DNA of 64,000 bases, from assembly GCF_029338375.1 (NCBI RefSeq), contig NZ_CP119804.1:2376955-2440954 (forward strand), read 5' to 3'. This document shows positions 51,989-60,977 of this stretch, piece by piece. Origin of the DNA: Halorussus lipolyticus (GTDB lineage: Archaea; Halobacteriota; Halobacteria; Halobacteriales; Haladaptataceae). The position numbers and the translations under genes are program-made. Under the pieces are notes generated by a model. That model did not search any database. It saw only the letters and a program-made list of their open reading frames with translations, and was not told where the DNA came from. The first letter of the stretch is position 1; the number at the start of each line of letters is the position of its first letter.

Positions 51989-54343
51989 CTATTCGACCCG
52001 CACGGTCCGCGAGGAGGTCACCGGAAGAAGGGGCAGTTCTGCGAACGTGACTTCCACGACGTACTGCATCTCGTCGTCGGTGCCGCCGAAGACGCCGACC
52101 GGAACGGTCTCCTCGCCGTCCAAGTAGGTGGTCGTCTCGGTCATCTCGACGCCGTTGACCGTCACGCGAATCCCGGCCTGCGCGCCTTGTCCGGTGTTCT
52201 CGACGGTGACTTCCTGCATGTCGTTCTCGCCCTTGGCGATGGCGTCGGGGAAGTCGCCCCACTCGATAGCCACGCGGGGGAGTTTCCGGGCGCTTTCGAG
52301 GACCGCCTCGGCGACGCCCGCGCTGAGGCCCGCCGAGACGAGGCCCTCCTCTCCGGCCTCGCGGACCCCGGCCGGGGTGGCGATATTCTCCTTGGCCAGT
52401 TTGCTCGCGCGGCCAGACCCCACGCCGTCGATGGCGGTGAGGCCCACCGCGTCGTCGCTGACGCCGTGTTCGATGCGGGCCTCGACGCGCCGGGCGAGGT
52501 TGGCGGCGTGCGGTCGGTCGAAGCGTTCGAGGAAGGCCCGGAGCGCGGACAGCAGGCGGAGCGCGTTCTGGGTGATGACCCACGCGTCGCTCCGGAGTTC
52601 GGCGGGGGTCGAACCGCTCATGGTCGAGCGCAGGATGGCCAGAATCTTTCGCGCGCCGGGTTCGAGGTCGTCGGCGGTGTGGCCGACCAGCACGGAATCG
52701 ACGGCCTCGCGCTCGGATTGCCGGGCGCTCACGCTGTCGAACTCGGCGGCGTCGGCGACGGTTCGGAGGACGTCCTCGGCCTCGATTATCTCCCGGTCGG
52801 CGAGGGTGTGGAACTCCTCGGCGGTGTCGAGTCGGAGGTAGAACTTCGAGGCGAGTCTGCCGAGCGGCGTGGCCGAGACGCCGAGGTCGTCGCCGATGTC
52901 CACGAAGCCCCGGTGGTCGAGTCGTTCGAGGGCTTCCCGGACTCGACTTCGGAGGTCCGCTCGCAGGTCGTCGAAGCCGTAGGCGTCGGGATTGGACGTA
53001 GCCCGGACGTGGTAGAAGGTGGTTTCGAGCCAATCGATTACGTCGCCGAGGTCCCGGATGGTCCCCATGGCGATTTCGGCGTTGAGGTGGGCGTCTAAGT
53101 CTTCCGCCAGCCGGGACTCGATTTCCTTGCCCTCGCGGAGGAGCCTGCGGTACTTGTCGGCCTCCGAGTGGTCGCAGACCACCCACCCGTAACCCACGTC
53201 GTCGTACTCGGGGCGGCCCGCCCGGCCGAGCATCTGGAGGATGTCGAGGGGACTCATGTCTACTTCCCCTTCGAGGGGGTCGTGGAGTTTGGTATCCCGC
53301 AAGACGACGCATCTGGCGGGCAGGTTGACGCCCCACGCGAGGGTGGAGGTCGAAAAGAGGAGTTCGATTTTGCCCTGCTTGAACCACTCTTCTACCCTGT
53401 CCTTGTCGCTCTTGGAGAGGCCCGCGTGGTGGAAGGCAACGCCGTCCAGCACCGACTTCCGGAGGGTGTCGTTCTGGAGGTCGTTGGCCTCGTTGTGGAA
53501 ATCGTAGTCGCCGCGCGCGCCGACCGGCACGTCGCGTTCGGCGAGTTCGTCGCGGGCCTTCTTGGCGGCCTGCACGGTGTCCTGCCGGGAGGAAACGAAG
53601 ACGAGGGCTTGGCCGTCCTCGCGGATGTGTGGTTCGGCGAGGTCCAGCGCGCGGTAGAGTCGCCGGTACTTGTCGGCGAAAGAGTTGTCGCCGTGGGTGT
53701 AGGTCTTGACGCCCGAGTTGAGGTCCACCGGGCGGTAGTCGTCGCCGAACGCGAAGGTGTTGTCCGGGGGCGCGTCGAGCCAATCGGCCACGTCCGAGAC
53801 GTTCGGCATCGTCGCCGAGAGTGCAACGACTCGGGGGTCCGAGAGACGGCGCAGGCGCGAGACGGTGACTTCGAGGACGCTCCCGCGCTTCTCCGAATCG
53901 AGGAGATGCACCTCGTCGATGACACAGCAATCGACCTCGCGGATGAAGGCGTAGCGCCGCGAGTCGTGCTTTCGCGTCGCCGAGTCGGTCTTCTCGGGGG
54001 TCATCACGAGGATGTCGGCGCGCTCGGCGCGGCGCGGGTTCAGGTCGCGCTCGCCGGTGACGACGTAGACCGAGTAGCCCAACTCCTCGAACCGCTCCCA
54101 CTCGCTCTCCTTCTCGTTGGTCAGCGCCCGCATCGGCGCGATGAACAGGGCGGTCCCGCCCGCTTGGAGCGTCCGGCAGATGGCGAGTTCCGCGAGCGCG
54201 GTCTTCCCGCTCGCGGTCGGCGCGCTGGCGACCACGTTGTCCTCGCTTTCGAGGAGGGCGGGCAGAACCTCTCTCTGCATCCGGTTGAACTCCTCGAACG
54301 GGAACGCCTCGGCGAACTCTGGGACGACCTCGGCGACTTCCAT
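51989..54343 (-). CDS. Ski2-family DEAD/DEAH helicase (Hel308-like)
   Basis: A 784-aa superfamily 2 helicase. Motif I APTASGKTALAEL (about 40-52), DEVH box (VIDEVHLLD), motif III SATMPN, FHHAGLS and QMLGRAGRPEYD (motif VI) are all present. A Sec63-like helical and helix-hairpin-helix part (AIDGVGSGRASKLAKENI) follows, then a beta-rich C-terminal domain (VTVENTGQGAQAG). Hel308 unwinds forks and aids restart. Haloarchaea usually have several such proteins; which one this is remains open. Confidence 0.88.
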   Translation of the reverse strand: MEVAEVVPEFAEAFPFEEFNRMQREVLPALLESEDNVVASAPTASGKTALAELAICRTLQAGGTALFIAPMRALTNEKESEWERFEELGYSVYVVTGERDLNPRRAERADILVMTPEKTDSATRKHDSRRYAFIREVDCCVIDEVHLLDSEKRGSVLEVTVSRLRRLSDPRVVALSATMPNVSDVADWLDAPPDNTFAFGDDYRPVDLNSGVKTYTHGDNSFADKYRRLYRALDLAEPHIREDGQALVFVSSRQDTVQAAKKARDELAERDVPVGARGDYDFHNEANDLQNDTLRKSVLDGVAFHHAGLSKSDKDRVEEWFKQGKIELLFSTSTLAWGVNLPARCVVLRDTKLHDPLEGEVDMSPLDILQMLGRAGRPEYDDVGYGWVVCDHSEADKYRRLLREGKEIESRLAEDLDAHLNAEIAMGTIRDLGDVIDWLETTFYHVRATSNPDAYGFDDLRADLRSRVREALERLDHRGFVDIGDDLGVSATPLGRLASKFYLRLDTAEEFHTLADREIIEAEDVLRTVADAAEFDSVSARQSEREAVDSVLVGHTADDLEPGARKILAILRSTMSGSTPAELRSDAWVITQNALRLLSALRAFLERFDRPHAANLARRVEARIEHGVSDDAVGLTAIDGVGSGRASKLAKENIATPAGVREAGEEGLVSAGLSAGVAEAVLESARKLPRVAIEWGDFPDAIAKGENDMQEVTVENTGQGAQAGIRVTVNGVEMTETTTYLDGEETVPVGVFGGTDDEMQYVVEVTFAELPLLPVTSSRTVRVE

Positions 54344-54772
54344 CGTTCAGTTCACGGGATTGGGTCGGCAAAGGCGTTTCTCTATCGGCATGGCGGGGTC
54401 GGAGGCCGTCGAGAGAGTAAAGGTAGTTATACATTTCTTTAGAATACAAAAATGAATCTTTTAGCATTGTATATATTTGTGTAGTTGGGAAAAGCCACCG
54501 TTTCGACTCCGGCGCGCGAGAAACGCGCGAGGCCTCGCTGATCTGCGAACGCAGTTCACAGGCAACGGACCGAAGGGAGTAGCGCGGGAAGTTGGGGAGG
54601 TGTGAGGTTCGCGGTGCTGTGACTCCTTTGCTCAAGGAGTAGCTACCCGATTTATCTTCCAAAAATCAGAGTGGCTTGTTCCAACCCCACATCCAGAATA
54701 GACCGTTCTCTCTCCCGAATCGGCCCCGAAAGCTAACCGAACGACCGAGTGAACCGCACTAGCCGAATCAGC
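54344..54772. other. Gene-free spacer with AT tract and repeat copy 4
   Basis: AT-rich segment (54420-54485) followed by repeat copy 4 (54509-54655) and then neutral sequence. No ORF is supported. Confidence 0.5.
54509..54655 (+). repeat. Dispersed intergenic repeat, copy 4
   Basis: Hairpin GGCGCGCGAGAAACGCGCGAGG (54511-54532), then a divergent middle, GCGCGGGAAGTTGGGGAGGTG and AGGTTCGCGGTGCTGTG. The final CTAGC module has decayed to GTAGCTACC. The AT tract lies to its left, as in copy 3. Confidence 0.6.
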
Positions 54773-55420
54773 TCACTCGCTCAGCAGTATCTCGCGCAGT
54801 TCCTCGGGCGACTCCGCCACCGCGTCAGCCTCCGAGAGGTCCAATTCGTCGTCCGACTGGTTCCGATAGCCCACGGCCTGCATCCCCGCCGCTTTCGCCG
54901 ACTTTACGCCGTTGGTGGAGTCCTCCACCGCGATGCACTCGGCCGGTTCGACCCCGACCTCCTCGGCGGCGTACTCGTACACGTCGGGTTCGGGCTTGCT
55001 CTTGCCGTCGATTTCCTCGGCGCTGATGATTCGGTCGAACTCCTCGCGCAGGTCGAATCGCTCCAGCATCCGGTCTATCCAGTCGTGGGGCGAGGAGGAC
55101 ACCAGCGCGACGGTCCGGCCCTCCTCGCGGAGGTCGGTCACGAGGTCACGGAACCCGTCCTGTAGGTCCACCTTCTCGCCGTAGATGTCGCGGGCGGCCT
55201 GCTGGTAGCGGTCCACGAACTCGTCTTTGCTCGCGGTCATCTCGTGGCGTTCTTCGAGGTAGTCGTAGATTTCCCGGAAGTTCATCCCGGTCGTCTCCGA
55301 GGTGTCGGCCGACCCTTCGACCGCCGAGGGGAGAATCTCCTCGTCCTCGATTTCGACCCAGTAGCGTTCGGAGTTCACGATAACGCCGTCCATGTCGAAC
55401 AGCACAGCCTTCGATTGCAC
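54773..55420 (-). CDS. HAD-family hydrolase (beta-phosphoglucomutase-like)
   Basis: A 215-aa phosphatase or phosphomutase-like enzyme. Motif I FDMDGVIVN (nucleophile and acid Asp, about 8-16), motif II VSSSPH, the lysine in GKSKPEPDVY and motif IV AVEDSTNG are intact, and a helical cap lies between motifs I and II. GTG at 55420 is taken as start because homology begins at SKAVLFDMDG. Substrate is unclear; phosphoglycolate or sugar phosphates are usual. Confidence 0.88.
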   Translation of the reverse strand: MQSKAVLFDMDGVIVNSERYWVEIEDEEILPSAVEGSADTSETTGMNFREIYDYLEERHEMTASKDEFVDRYQQAARDIYGEKVDLQDGFRDLVTDLREEGRTVALVSSSPHDWIDRMLERFDLREEFDRIISAEEIDGKSKPEPDVYEYAAEEVGVEPAECIAVEDSTNGVKSAKAAGMQAVGYRNQSDDELDLSEADAVAESPEELREILLSE

Positions 55421-55623
55421 GGGCGAACAAACGAGGCCGACGGAAATAGGCCCTCCGGCGTCCTCCTCGGGACCGGTTTGGAGTCGGCGCGTCCAATCGG
55501 TCGTTTCCCGCACCGAAAGAGCGTTATCGGACAGTAATCCCCGTTGCCGACTCGAAGCGACCAGTTGCCCTCGTGAACGACGGTCGCTGTTTATCCCAAT
55601 CGTCGTTGACCCTCCGCCCGACA

Positions 55624-56541
55624 ATGACGGACGATTCGACCCCCACTAATTCGACCCGCACAAATTCGACCCTTACGAGTCGCAGAACGGTACTGACGGG
55701 CATCGCGGCCACGCTATCGACCGCAACCGTCGTCGGGGCACAGGAGACGACGACCGAGGAGGGCGAGACCACGACAGGCGACGAGACCACAACGGAGGCC
55801 GAGACGACCACCGAACGAGGAGAGACCCGGACCTTCGAGGTCCGAATCGTGAACATCTCGGGACCGAACGCGCTGACGCCGGAGGACGGCGAACCGGGAC
55901 CGGTCGTCCTCTCTCCGGGTGCCTACGCGGTCCACACCCCGGCGGTCCAGTTGTTCGCCCCCGGCGAGTCGGCCAGCGCCGGACTGGAGGCCCTCGCGGA
56001 GGACGGCGACCCGACGACGCTCGGCGAGGAGGTTACGGGTGCGGACGGGATTCTCGAAAGCGGCGCGTTCGACACGCCCATCGCCGGCGGGGAACCCGGA
56101 CCAATCGGCCCCGGTTCTGCCTACGGCTTCCGGTTCGAGGCCGCGCCGGGCGAGCGCCTCTCGTTCGCCACGATGTTCGTGCCCTCGAACGACCTGTTCT
56201 TCGCGCCCGGACCGCAGGGCATCGAACTGTTCCGGAACGGCGACGCCGTCTCCGGGGAGGTGACCGAACAGGTCGCGCTCTGGGACGCGGGCACCGAGCA
56301 GAACGAGGAGCCGGGGACCGGACCGAATCAGGCCCCGCGCCAGTCCGGACCGGACACCGGTCCCGACGAGGACGCGCCGGTCCGGCGCATTGAGGAGGTA
56401 GACGACGGCTACGAGTACCCCAGCGTCTCCGATTCGATTCAGGTGCTGGTCGTGCCCGAGGGCGGTGACCTCGGCGGCCAGACCACGGCAGAGGGTGAGA
56501 CCACGACCGGCGCAGGAGGGACAACCACTACGACGAATTAG
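55624..56541 (+). CDS. Exported spondin-domain protein
   Basis: A 305-aa protein. A twin-arginine signal (SRRTVLTGIAATL, RR at 20-21) and Thr/Ser-rich regions before and after the predicted signal (TNST, ETTT) show export through Tat. The spondin_N domain runs about 66-220 (FEVRIVNISGPNAL, FDTPIAGGEPGPIGPGSAY, SFATMFVPSNDLFFAP). It ends in a low-complexity acidic and Thr-rich tail. Spondin domains bind surfaces or matrix in animals; the archaeal role is unknown. Confidence 0.85.
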   Translation: MTDDSTPTNSTRTNSTLTSRRTVLTGIAATLSTATVVGAQETTTEEGETTTGDETTTEAETTTERGETRTFEVRIVNISGPNALTPEDGEPGPVVLSPGAYAVHTPAVQLFAPGESASAGLEALAEDGDPTTLGEEVTGADGILESGAFDTPIAGGEPGPIGPGSAYGFRFEAAPGERLSFATMFVPSNDLFFAPGPQGIELFRNGDAVSGEVTEQVALWDAGTEQNEEPGTGPNQAPRQSGPDTGPDEDAPVRRIEEVDDGYEYPSVSDSIQVLVVPEGGDLGGQTTAEGETTTGAGGTTTTTN

Positions 56542-56569
56542 TTAGGCGAGAGACTAGTGGCTCTCGGGC

Positions 56570-57001
56570 CTAGCCACGCCAGAGCGTCTGCACGCGGTCT
56601 TCGATTTCGTCGAGGACGAACCTGAGAACCTCGCGGTAGTCTGTCGGCCACGAGGCGTCTTCGCCCGGCGACTGGGCCTCCGGCGGCGGGTGGAAGTAGT
56701 CGCGTTCGTTGTGGGGATTTCGGTGTCGGTCCCACCGGCACTCCCAGTCGCCGTCCTCGCGGACCTCCCGGTAGTGAATTTTGAAGTCGTCGTTCTCGTA
56801 CCAGCGAACCGCGAGGCGGGCCTCTCGCACGGTTTCTGGATAGTAGGCGTCGGATAGCCCAACTCGCAGTTCGAGGTGGCCCTCGTCGGTGATAGTCGCA
56901 GTCTCGACCTGCTGGGTCGTGTCCAATCTATCCCGAAGCAACTCCAGAATGGGTCGGTCGATTGGGGCCGGACTCGCCCCGTCTCCGGTCGGCGGCGTCA
57001 T
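56570..57001 (-). CDS. TumE-like (DUF6516) putative toxin
   Basis: A 143-aa basic-acidic protein. The pattern RLAVRWYENDDFKIHYREV, WECRWDRHRNPHNERDYFHPP and VLRFVLDEIEDRV resembles the TumE/DUF6516 family, small proteins paired with a winged-helix partner and thought to be toxins of type II systems. It starts 2 bases after the upstream HTH gene stops, so the pair is one unit. Toxin activity is inferred from the family only. Confidence 0.65.
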   Translation of the reverse strand: MTPPTGDGASPAPIDRPILELLRDRLDTTQQVETATITDEGHLELRVGLSDAYYPETVREARLAVRWYENDDFKIHYREVREDGDWECRWDRHRNPHNERDYFHPPPEAQSPGEDASWPTDYREVLRFVLDEIEDRVQTLWRG

Positions 57002-57003
57002 CG

Positions 57004-57534
57004 CTATCCGGAAGCCTGTTCGGTGGACCCGGTACGTCGCTGGCGGGCGCGTTCGTACTGCCGACGCTCGCGGCGGGCCGTCTGCCAGTCTCCGAGGTCG
57101 TCGTACACGTCGTCGATGCTCTTGTCCGTTCTCGAATCCGCGACTCGAAGCGCATCGACCTCGTCAGGGGTCGATGCGTCGTACTCGGATTCGTAGGCCG
57201 CTATCTTCTCGGAGCGCTCTCGGACGTGGCGTCGAAGCTCCTCGGCCGAGTGTTCGGCCGCGAGTCGATTGATGCGCCGCCACTCGAAGTACGAATCGTT
57301 GCGCTCGTAGGTAGTCGGGTGTCCCTCGTGTCGGGTGACGATTCCGAGTTCCGCGAACCATCGGAGATACTTCCGGGCAGTTTTGGGGTCGCAACCGACA
57401 GTTTCCGCGATTGCGCTCGCCGCAGTCGGGGTCCGAGTCTGAAGCATCTCCGCGTAAATCTGTTGCTCGGCGTCGTCGCTACTGAAGGCGTCCTCGAACG
57501 GAGGCGGGCCGTCCGAAACGTCGGAACCAGTCAT
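57004..57534 (-). CDS. DUF7342-like winged-helix protein, putative antitoxin/regulator
   Basis: A 176-aa protein with an N-terminal winged helix-turn-helix (TPTAASAIAETVGCDPKTARKYLRWFAELGIV, about 35-66) and a long charged helical C-terminus rich in Arg and Glu (RREERQYERARQR type). It is the first gene of the pair and probably binds both its promoter and the TumE-like partner. It is divergent from the NucS-like gene. Confidence 0.7.
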   Translation of the reverse strand: MTGSDVSDGPPPFEDAFSSDDAEQQIYAEMLQTRTPTAASAIAETVGCDPKTARKYLRWFAELGIVTRHEGHPTTYERNDSYFEWRRINRLAAEHSAEELRRHVRERSEKIAAYESEYDASTPDEVDALRVADSRTDKSIDDVYDDLGDWQTARRERRQYERARQRRTGSTEQASG

Positions 57535-57641
57535 GCTTAAGATATTGTTGTATTCGGATATAGTTCTTGTTCTCGGGAAATATTTACGGATTGCTGTAGC
57601 CGCACGAGAGTTTAAATCCGAAGACGGGACGAATCCGGTCC

Positions 57642-58424
57642 GTGACTCAGACCGTTCGCGTCTACGCCGGAGAGTGTACCGTCACCTACCACGGAAGCGA
57701 CGAACTCCGCATCCAGCGAGGCCGCGTCGTGGTCGTCCACAAGCCCGACGGGACCGTCCTCGTCCACGACGCCGAGGGGTATCAGCCAGTCGCGTGGCTC
57801 ACCCGGTCGAGCGCAGTCCACCTCGAACAGACCGAGGACGGCGAGTTCGCCCTCATCGCGGTGGACGACGGCGAACGCCTCCGGGTCGAGAGCGAGGGCG
57901 ATTCGGCGCGCGCCAGTCACGACGTGACCCCGGCAGGAACGGCGGTGGGCACCTGTCCCGACTGCGACGGGACCCTCGTCCGCGCTCGCGGGGCAGTCAC
58001 CTGCCTCGACTGCCGGGCCGAGTACCCCCTGCCGCGCGACGCCGGGATGGCCGACTCGACGTGCGACTGCGGCCTGCCCCGGATGTCCGTGGTCCGAGGA
58101 GCGCGCTTCGAAATCTGCGTGGACCGGGAGTGCGAGGACCTCGACGCCGCGGTGCGCGAGCGATTCGACCGCGAGTGGGCGTGTCCCGACTGCGGGGCCG
58201 ACCTGCGAGTCGTCCGCGAGCGCACCCTGTTTCTGCGGTGCGAGGACCACCCCGACTGCGACGAGACCTTTGCCCTTCCTCGGGAGACGGTCTCCGGGGC
58301 CTGCGAGTGCGGACTGCCGGAGGTCGGAGGTGGCGGGTCCGCCAGTGACGAGGCCACTCGCTGTCTCGACTCGAACTGCGACGAGGACCGGTCGTCGCCT
58401 CGGACCCCGGAGACTGACAGGTAG
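57642..58424 (+). CDS. NucS-type PH-like domain plus zinc ribbons, nuclease domain absent
   Basis: A 260-aa protein with GTG start. Residues about 5-85 resemble the N-terminal dimerisation/DNA-binding domain of endonuclease NucS (CTVTYHGSDELRIQRGRVV, VHKPDGTVLVHDAEGYQPVAW). In place of the nuclease domain it has several Cys-rich ribbons (CPDC...CLDC, CDCGLP, CPDCGADLRV...CEDH, CECGLP) of topoisomerase-type. It likely binds DNA or RNA ends. TATA-like GTTTAAATC is about 30 bases upstream. It precedes endA by 44 bases. Confidence 0.72.
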   Translation: MTQTVRVYAGECTVTYHGSDELRIQRGRVVVVHKPDGTVLVHDAEGYQPVAWLTRSSAVHLEQTEDGEFALIAVDDGERLRVESEGDSARASHDVTPAGTAVGTCPDCDGTLVRARGAVTCLDCRAEYPLPRDAGMADSTCDCGLPRMSVVRGARFEICVDRECEDLDAAVRERFDREWACPDCGADLRVVRERTLFLRCEDHPDCDETFALPRETVSGACECGLPEVGGGGSASDEATRCLDSNCDEDRSSPRTPETDR

Positions 58425-58468
58425 GCCGAACCGGAAGCCGTTTGACGCACGGAACCGGAACGAGAGGC

Positions 58469-59527
58469 ATGGACGGACGCCTGCGAGACGACGAAGTGGT
58501 GGTCGGCGGTGACGCCCGCCAGCGCTACTACGACTCCAGCGGGTACGGCAGGCCCCTCGGCGGACAGGAAATCGCGCTGTCGCGGGTCGAGGCCGCCTAC
58601 CTGCTGTTCAAGGGCGACTTGGACTCGGTTGGAGGAATGAACTTTCGGGAACTCCTCGCCGACGCGGACGACGAGATTACGACGCGGTTTCTGGTCTACG
58701 CCGACCTGCGCGACCGGGGGTTCTACCTCTCGCCCGCCCGAGACGGGTGGGTGGACGGGCCGCGGTCCACCTCCGACTTCGTGGTCTACCCGCGGGGCAA
58801 GGGACCGTGGGACGATGCGGTCCTCTACCAAGTCCGGGTGGTCGGGGAGCGCGCCGACGTGCCCGCCGACGAGTTGGGCGACGTGGTGCTGGCGGTGGTG
58901 GACGAGGAGAGCGAAATCACCTACCTCGAAACCGACCGGGCCGACCTCAGGGGCAGTTCCGAGACCGACCTCCCGCGGGGCGTCCCGGCCGACCTGCTGG
59001 ACGACCGCGTGCTGATTTGGGACCCGCCGGAGGTCCTGCACCAGCGAGGGTTCTACGGCCAGTCGCTGGACGACCACGACGGCGGTCGGAACCGGCCGGA
59101 CGCCCTCCAGTTGTCGCTGGTCGAAGCGGCCTATCTCGCCGACGAGGGCGTCATCTCGCTGAGTGGCGACGACGAGGGAACTGACGCGGCGACGGCGGTC
59201 CGCGAACGCGGCCGAGCGGTCGAGGGCCAGCGATTCGACCGACGACGACGGATTTACCGGGCGCTCCGGGAGCGCGGCGTCGTGCCCAAGACCGGGTTCA
59301 AGTTCGGGTCGGACTTCCGGACCTACGCCGACGTGGAGTCGGCCGACGACTTGGGCCACTCGGAGTGTCTGGTCAGGGTACTGCCGACCGACCACGTTTT
59401 CTCGCCCCGTGACCTCGCGCTCGACGTGCGACTGGCCCACGGGGTCCGAAAGCGAATGGTCTTCGCGCTCGTCGGCCCAGACGACGAGATAACCGATTGG
59501 ATTTCGGTGGGCCGACTCACGCCGTGA
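58469..59527 (+). CDS. endA: tRNA-splicing endonuclease
   Basis: A 352-aa, two-repeat (homodimeric-type) archaeal EndA that cuts bulge-helix-bulge introns in pre-tRNA and pre-rRNA. The catalytic triad is visible in the C-terminal repeat as Y286 (FRTYADV), H297 (LGHSECLV) and K328 (GVRKRMVF). The N-terminal repeat (about 10-165) is structural. GVVPKTGFKFGSDFRTY is the family hallmark. It is probably co-transcribed with the preceding zinc-ribbon gene. Confidence 0.93.
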   Translation: MDGRLRDDEVVVGGDARQRYYDSSGYGRPLGGQEIALSRVEAAYLLFKGDLDSVGGMNFRELLADADDEITTRFLVYADLRDRGFYLSPARDGWVDGPRSTSDFVVYPRGKGPWDDAVLYQVRVVGERADVPADELGDVVLAVVDEESEITYLETDRADLRGSSETDLPRGVPADLLDDRVLIWDPPEVLHQRGFYGQSLDDHDGGRNRPDALQLSLVEAAYLADEGVISLSGDDEGTDAATAVRERGRAVEGQRFDRRRRIYRALRERGVVPKTGFKFGSDFRTYADVESADDLGHSECLVRVLPTDHVFSPRDLALDVRLAHGVRKRMVFALVGPDDEITDWISVGRLTP

Positions 59528-59646
59528 CGTGAGACACGGAACGCGACCAAATCGCCCGACTGAAATCTAATACCACTTCTACCACGGTATCGCTCGCTTC
59601 GTTCGCTTCAACAACAGTTAACCCGACGGGGCCGGAGAACTGAACC

Positions 59647-59847
59647 ATGGCCACCGCAACCGCGGACAGACTCGAACCGCTCGGAATCGGTTTCGGCGTA
59701 CTGCTGGTCCTCGTCGGCGTCATGACCATCGCTGGGACGCCGTGGGCGTACAAGTCCGGCGGCGCGCTCCTGATGGTCGGACAGATGCTCGGCGCAGTCG
59801 CCGCCATCGCGGTCGGCGCGGGACTGGCGTGGCTCGCCCGTAAGTGA
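59647..59847 (+). CDS. Small two-helix membrane protein (66 aa)
   Basis: Two Gly/Ala-rich hydrophobic helices (about 11-29 and 40-62) separated by WAYKSGGALL. No cysteines or catalytic motif. GGAG lies about 10 bases before the ATG. Confidence 0.6.
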   Translation: MATATADRLEPLGIGFGVLLVLVGVMTIAGTPWAYKSGGALLMVGQMLGAVAAIAVGAGLAWLARK

Positions 59848-60010
59848 TTATTCGTTTCTTTCGCAATTGAAAACGTTTTCTTCGGGAAGAATTTCTAGTC
59901 CCAAATCGGTGATTGCGGGACGGCCGCGACGGCAGACCGAATAACGGCAGACCGAGTAGTGGGAAAACGATTACGCGAAAAATCGGAGCAATCGGGGCGG
60001 GAACCGACCG

Positions 60011-60820
60011 TTACTTGTTCGGCAGGAAGGCCAGTCCCAACAGCAGGGCGACCGTGAGGCCGCTCAGGATGACGATGCCCCACAGGCCCGCCATGCGCTC
60101 GTTGAAGTCGTCGATGTCGTTGACCTGCGACTGGTACTCGGCGGTCTGAGTCGAGAGGACGATGCCGTCCTGTCCCTCAGGGAAGTGCGCGACGAACGTC
60201 TGGTTGTCGTCCTCGGGGCCGAGCGTGACGTTGCTACCGTCGGCGACCGAGGTTTGGAGCGTCCGGGGCGCGTTCCACGCGAGCGTGGCCTCCGAGACGG
60301 TGACGTTGCTCACGGTGGTCTCGTTGCCCTCGTACTGGTAGGTGTCGCCCTCGGCGTACTGCTCGGTGGCGGGTTCGCCGAACTGCTGGAGCTTGTACTC
60401 ATCGACGGGCACGAGCGACTTGTTACCCTCCTCGTCCACGACGACGTACTCCGTCTCGTTCTGCATGACCGTGGTGAGGTTCTCGCTCAGGTTGAACTCC
60501 TGTTGGAGGGTGAACTGTCCGGGGTCGGACTCGTTCGGGATGAGGACCCGGTAGGTGTCACCGTCGCGCTGGATGGTCGAGTTGTTCGCCAGCGTCGCGG
60601 TGTAGCGCGCCGACTCGTTGACTCTCGACAGCGTTCCCTCTCCGTCGCCGACCGACGCGACCGTGTACTCCATGCCGTTGACGGTCAGCGTTTCGTTTTC
60701 GGCGTACGAGTCCCCTTGTACGTCGATGCCCGGCTCTTGGGCCACACCGATGAGCGAGTAGGACCCAGCGGCGATTACGAGAAAGAGGACGGCGTACACC
60801 GTCGCGGCTCGTCGTTGCAT
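60011..60820 (-). CDS. Membrane-anchored extracellular hypothetical protein (269 aa)
   Basis: An N-terminal signal anchor (about 7-26) and a C-terminal helix (about 244-264) enclose an acidic, Asn/Thr-rich region with many N-x-S/T sites (for example NES, NNST, NLTT, NET), as expected for a secreted haloarchaeal glycoprotein. No enzyme motif. Divergent from the sulfite-oxidase-like gene, and possibly linked to it in function; not shown. Confidence 0.65.
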   Translation of the reverse strand: MQRRAATVYAVLFLVIAAGSYSLIGVAQEPGIDVQGDSYAENETLTVNGMEYTVASVGDGEGTLSRVNESARYTATLANNSTIQRDGDTYRVLIPNESDPGQFTLQQEFNLSENLTTVMQNETEYVVVDEEGNKSLVPVDEYKLQQFGEPATEQYAEGDTYQYEGNETTVSNVTVSEATLAWNAPRTLQTSVADGSNVTLGPEDDNQTFVAHFPEGQDGIVLSTQTAEYQSQVNDIDDFNERMAGLWGIVILSGLTVALLLGLAFLPNK

Positions 60821-60977
60821 GTTCGAAGCGTTTCGACGCGCGCCGTTTAATGATTACTTTTCTGCGGTGGGAGACGGGGCGTCCGGGTCGGCGATTTTCC
60901 ACTCCCTCGGGGAAGGTGTTCGGTCCGGGACCGAGACTCGTCCCAATCCCCTTGTCGCTCGACTGGTAACACGAGCC

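Noticed and set aside
51861..54662. 933-codon Arg/Pro-rich minus-strand frame overlapping the helicase
   Set aside because: An alternate frame of the Hel308-like gene; composition (Arg, Pro, Gly) is that of an out-of-frame GC-rich read.
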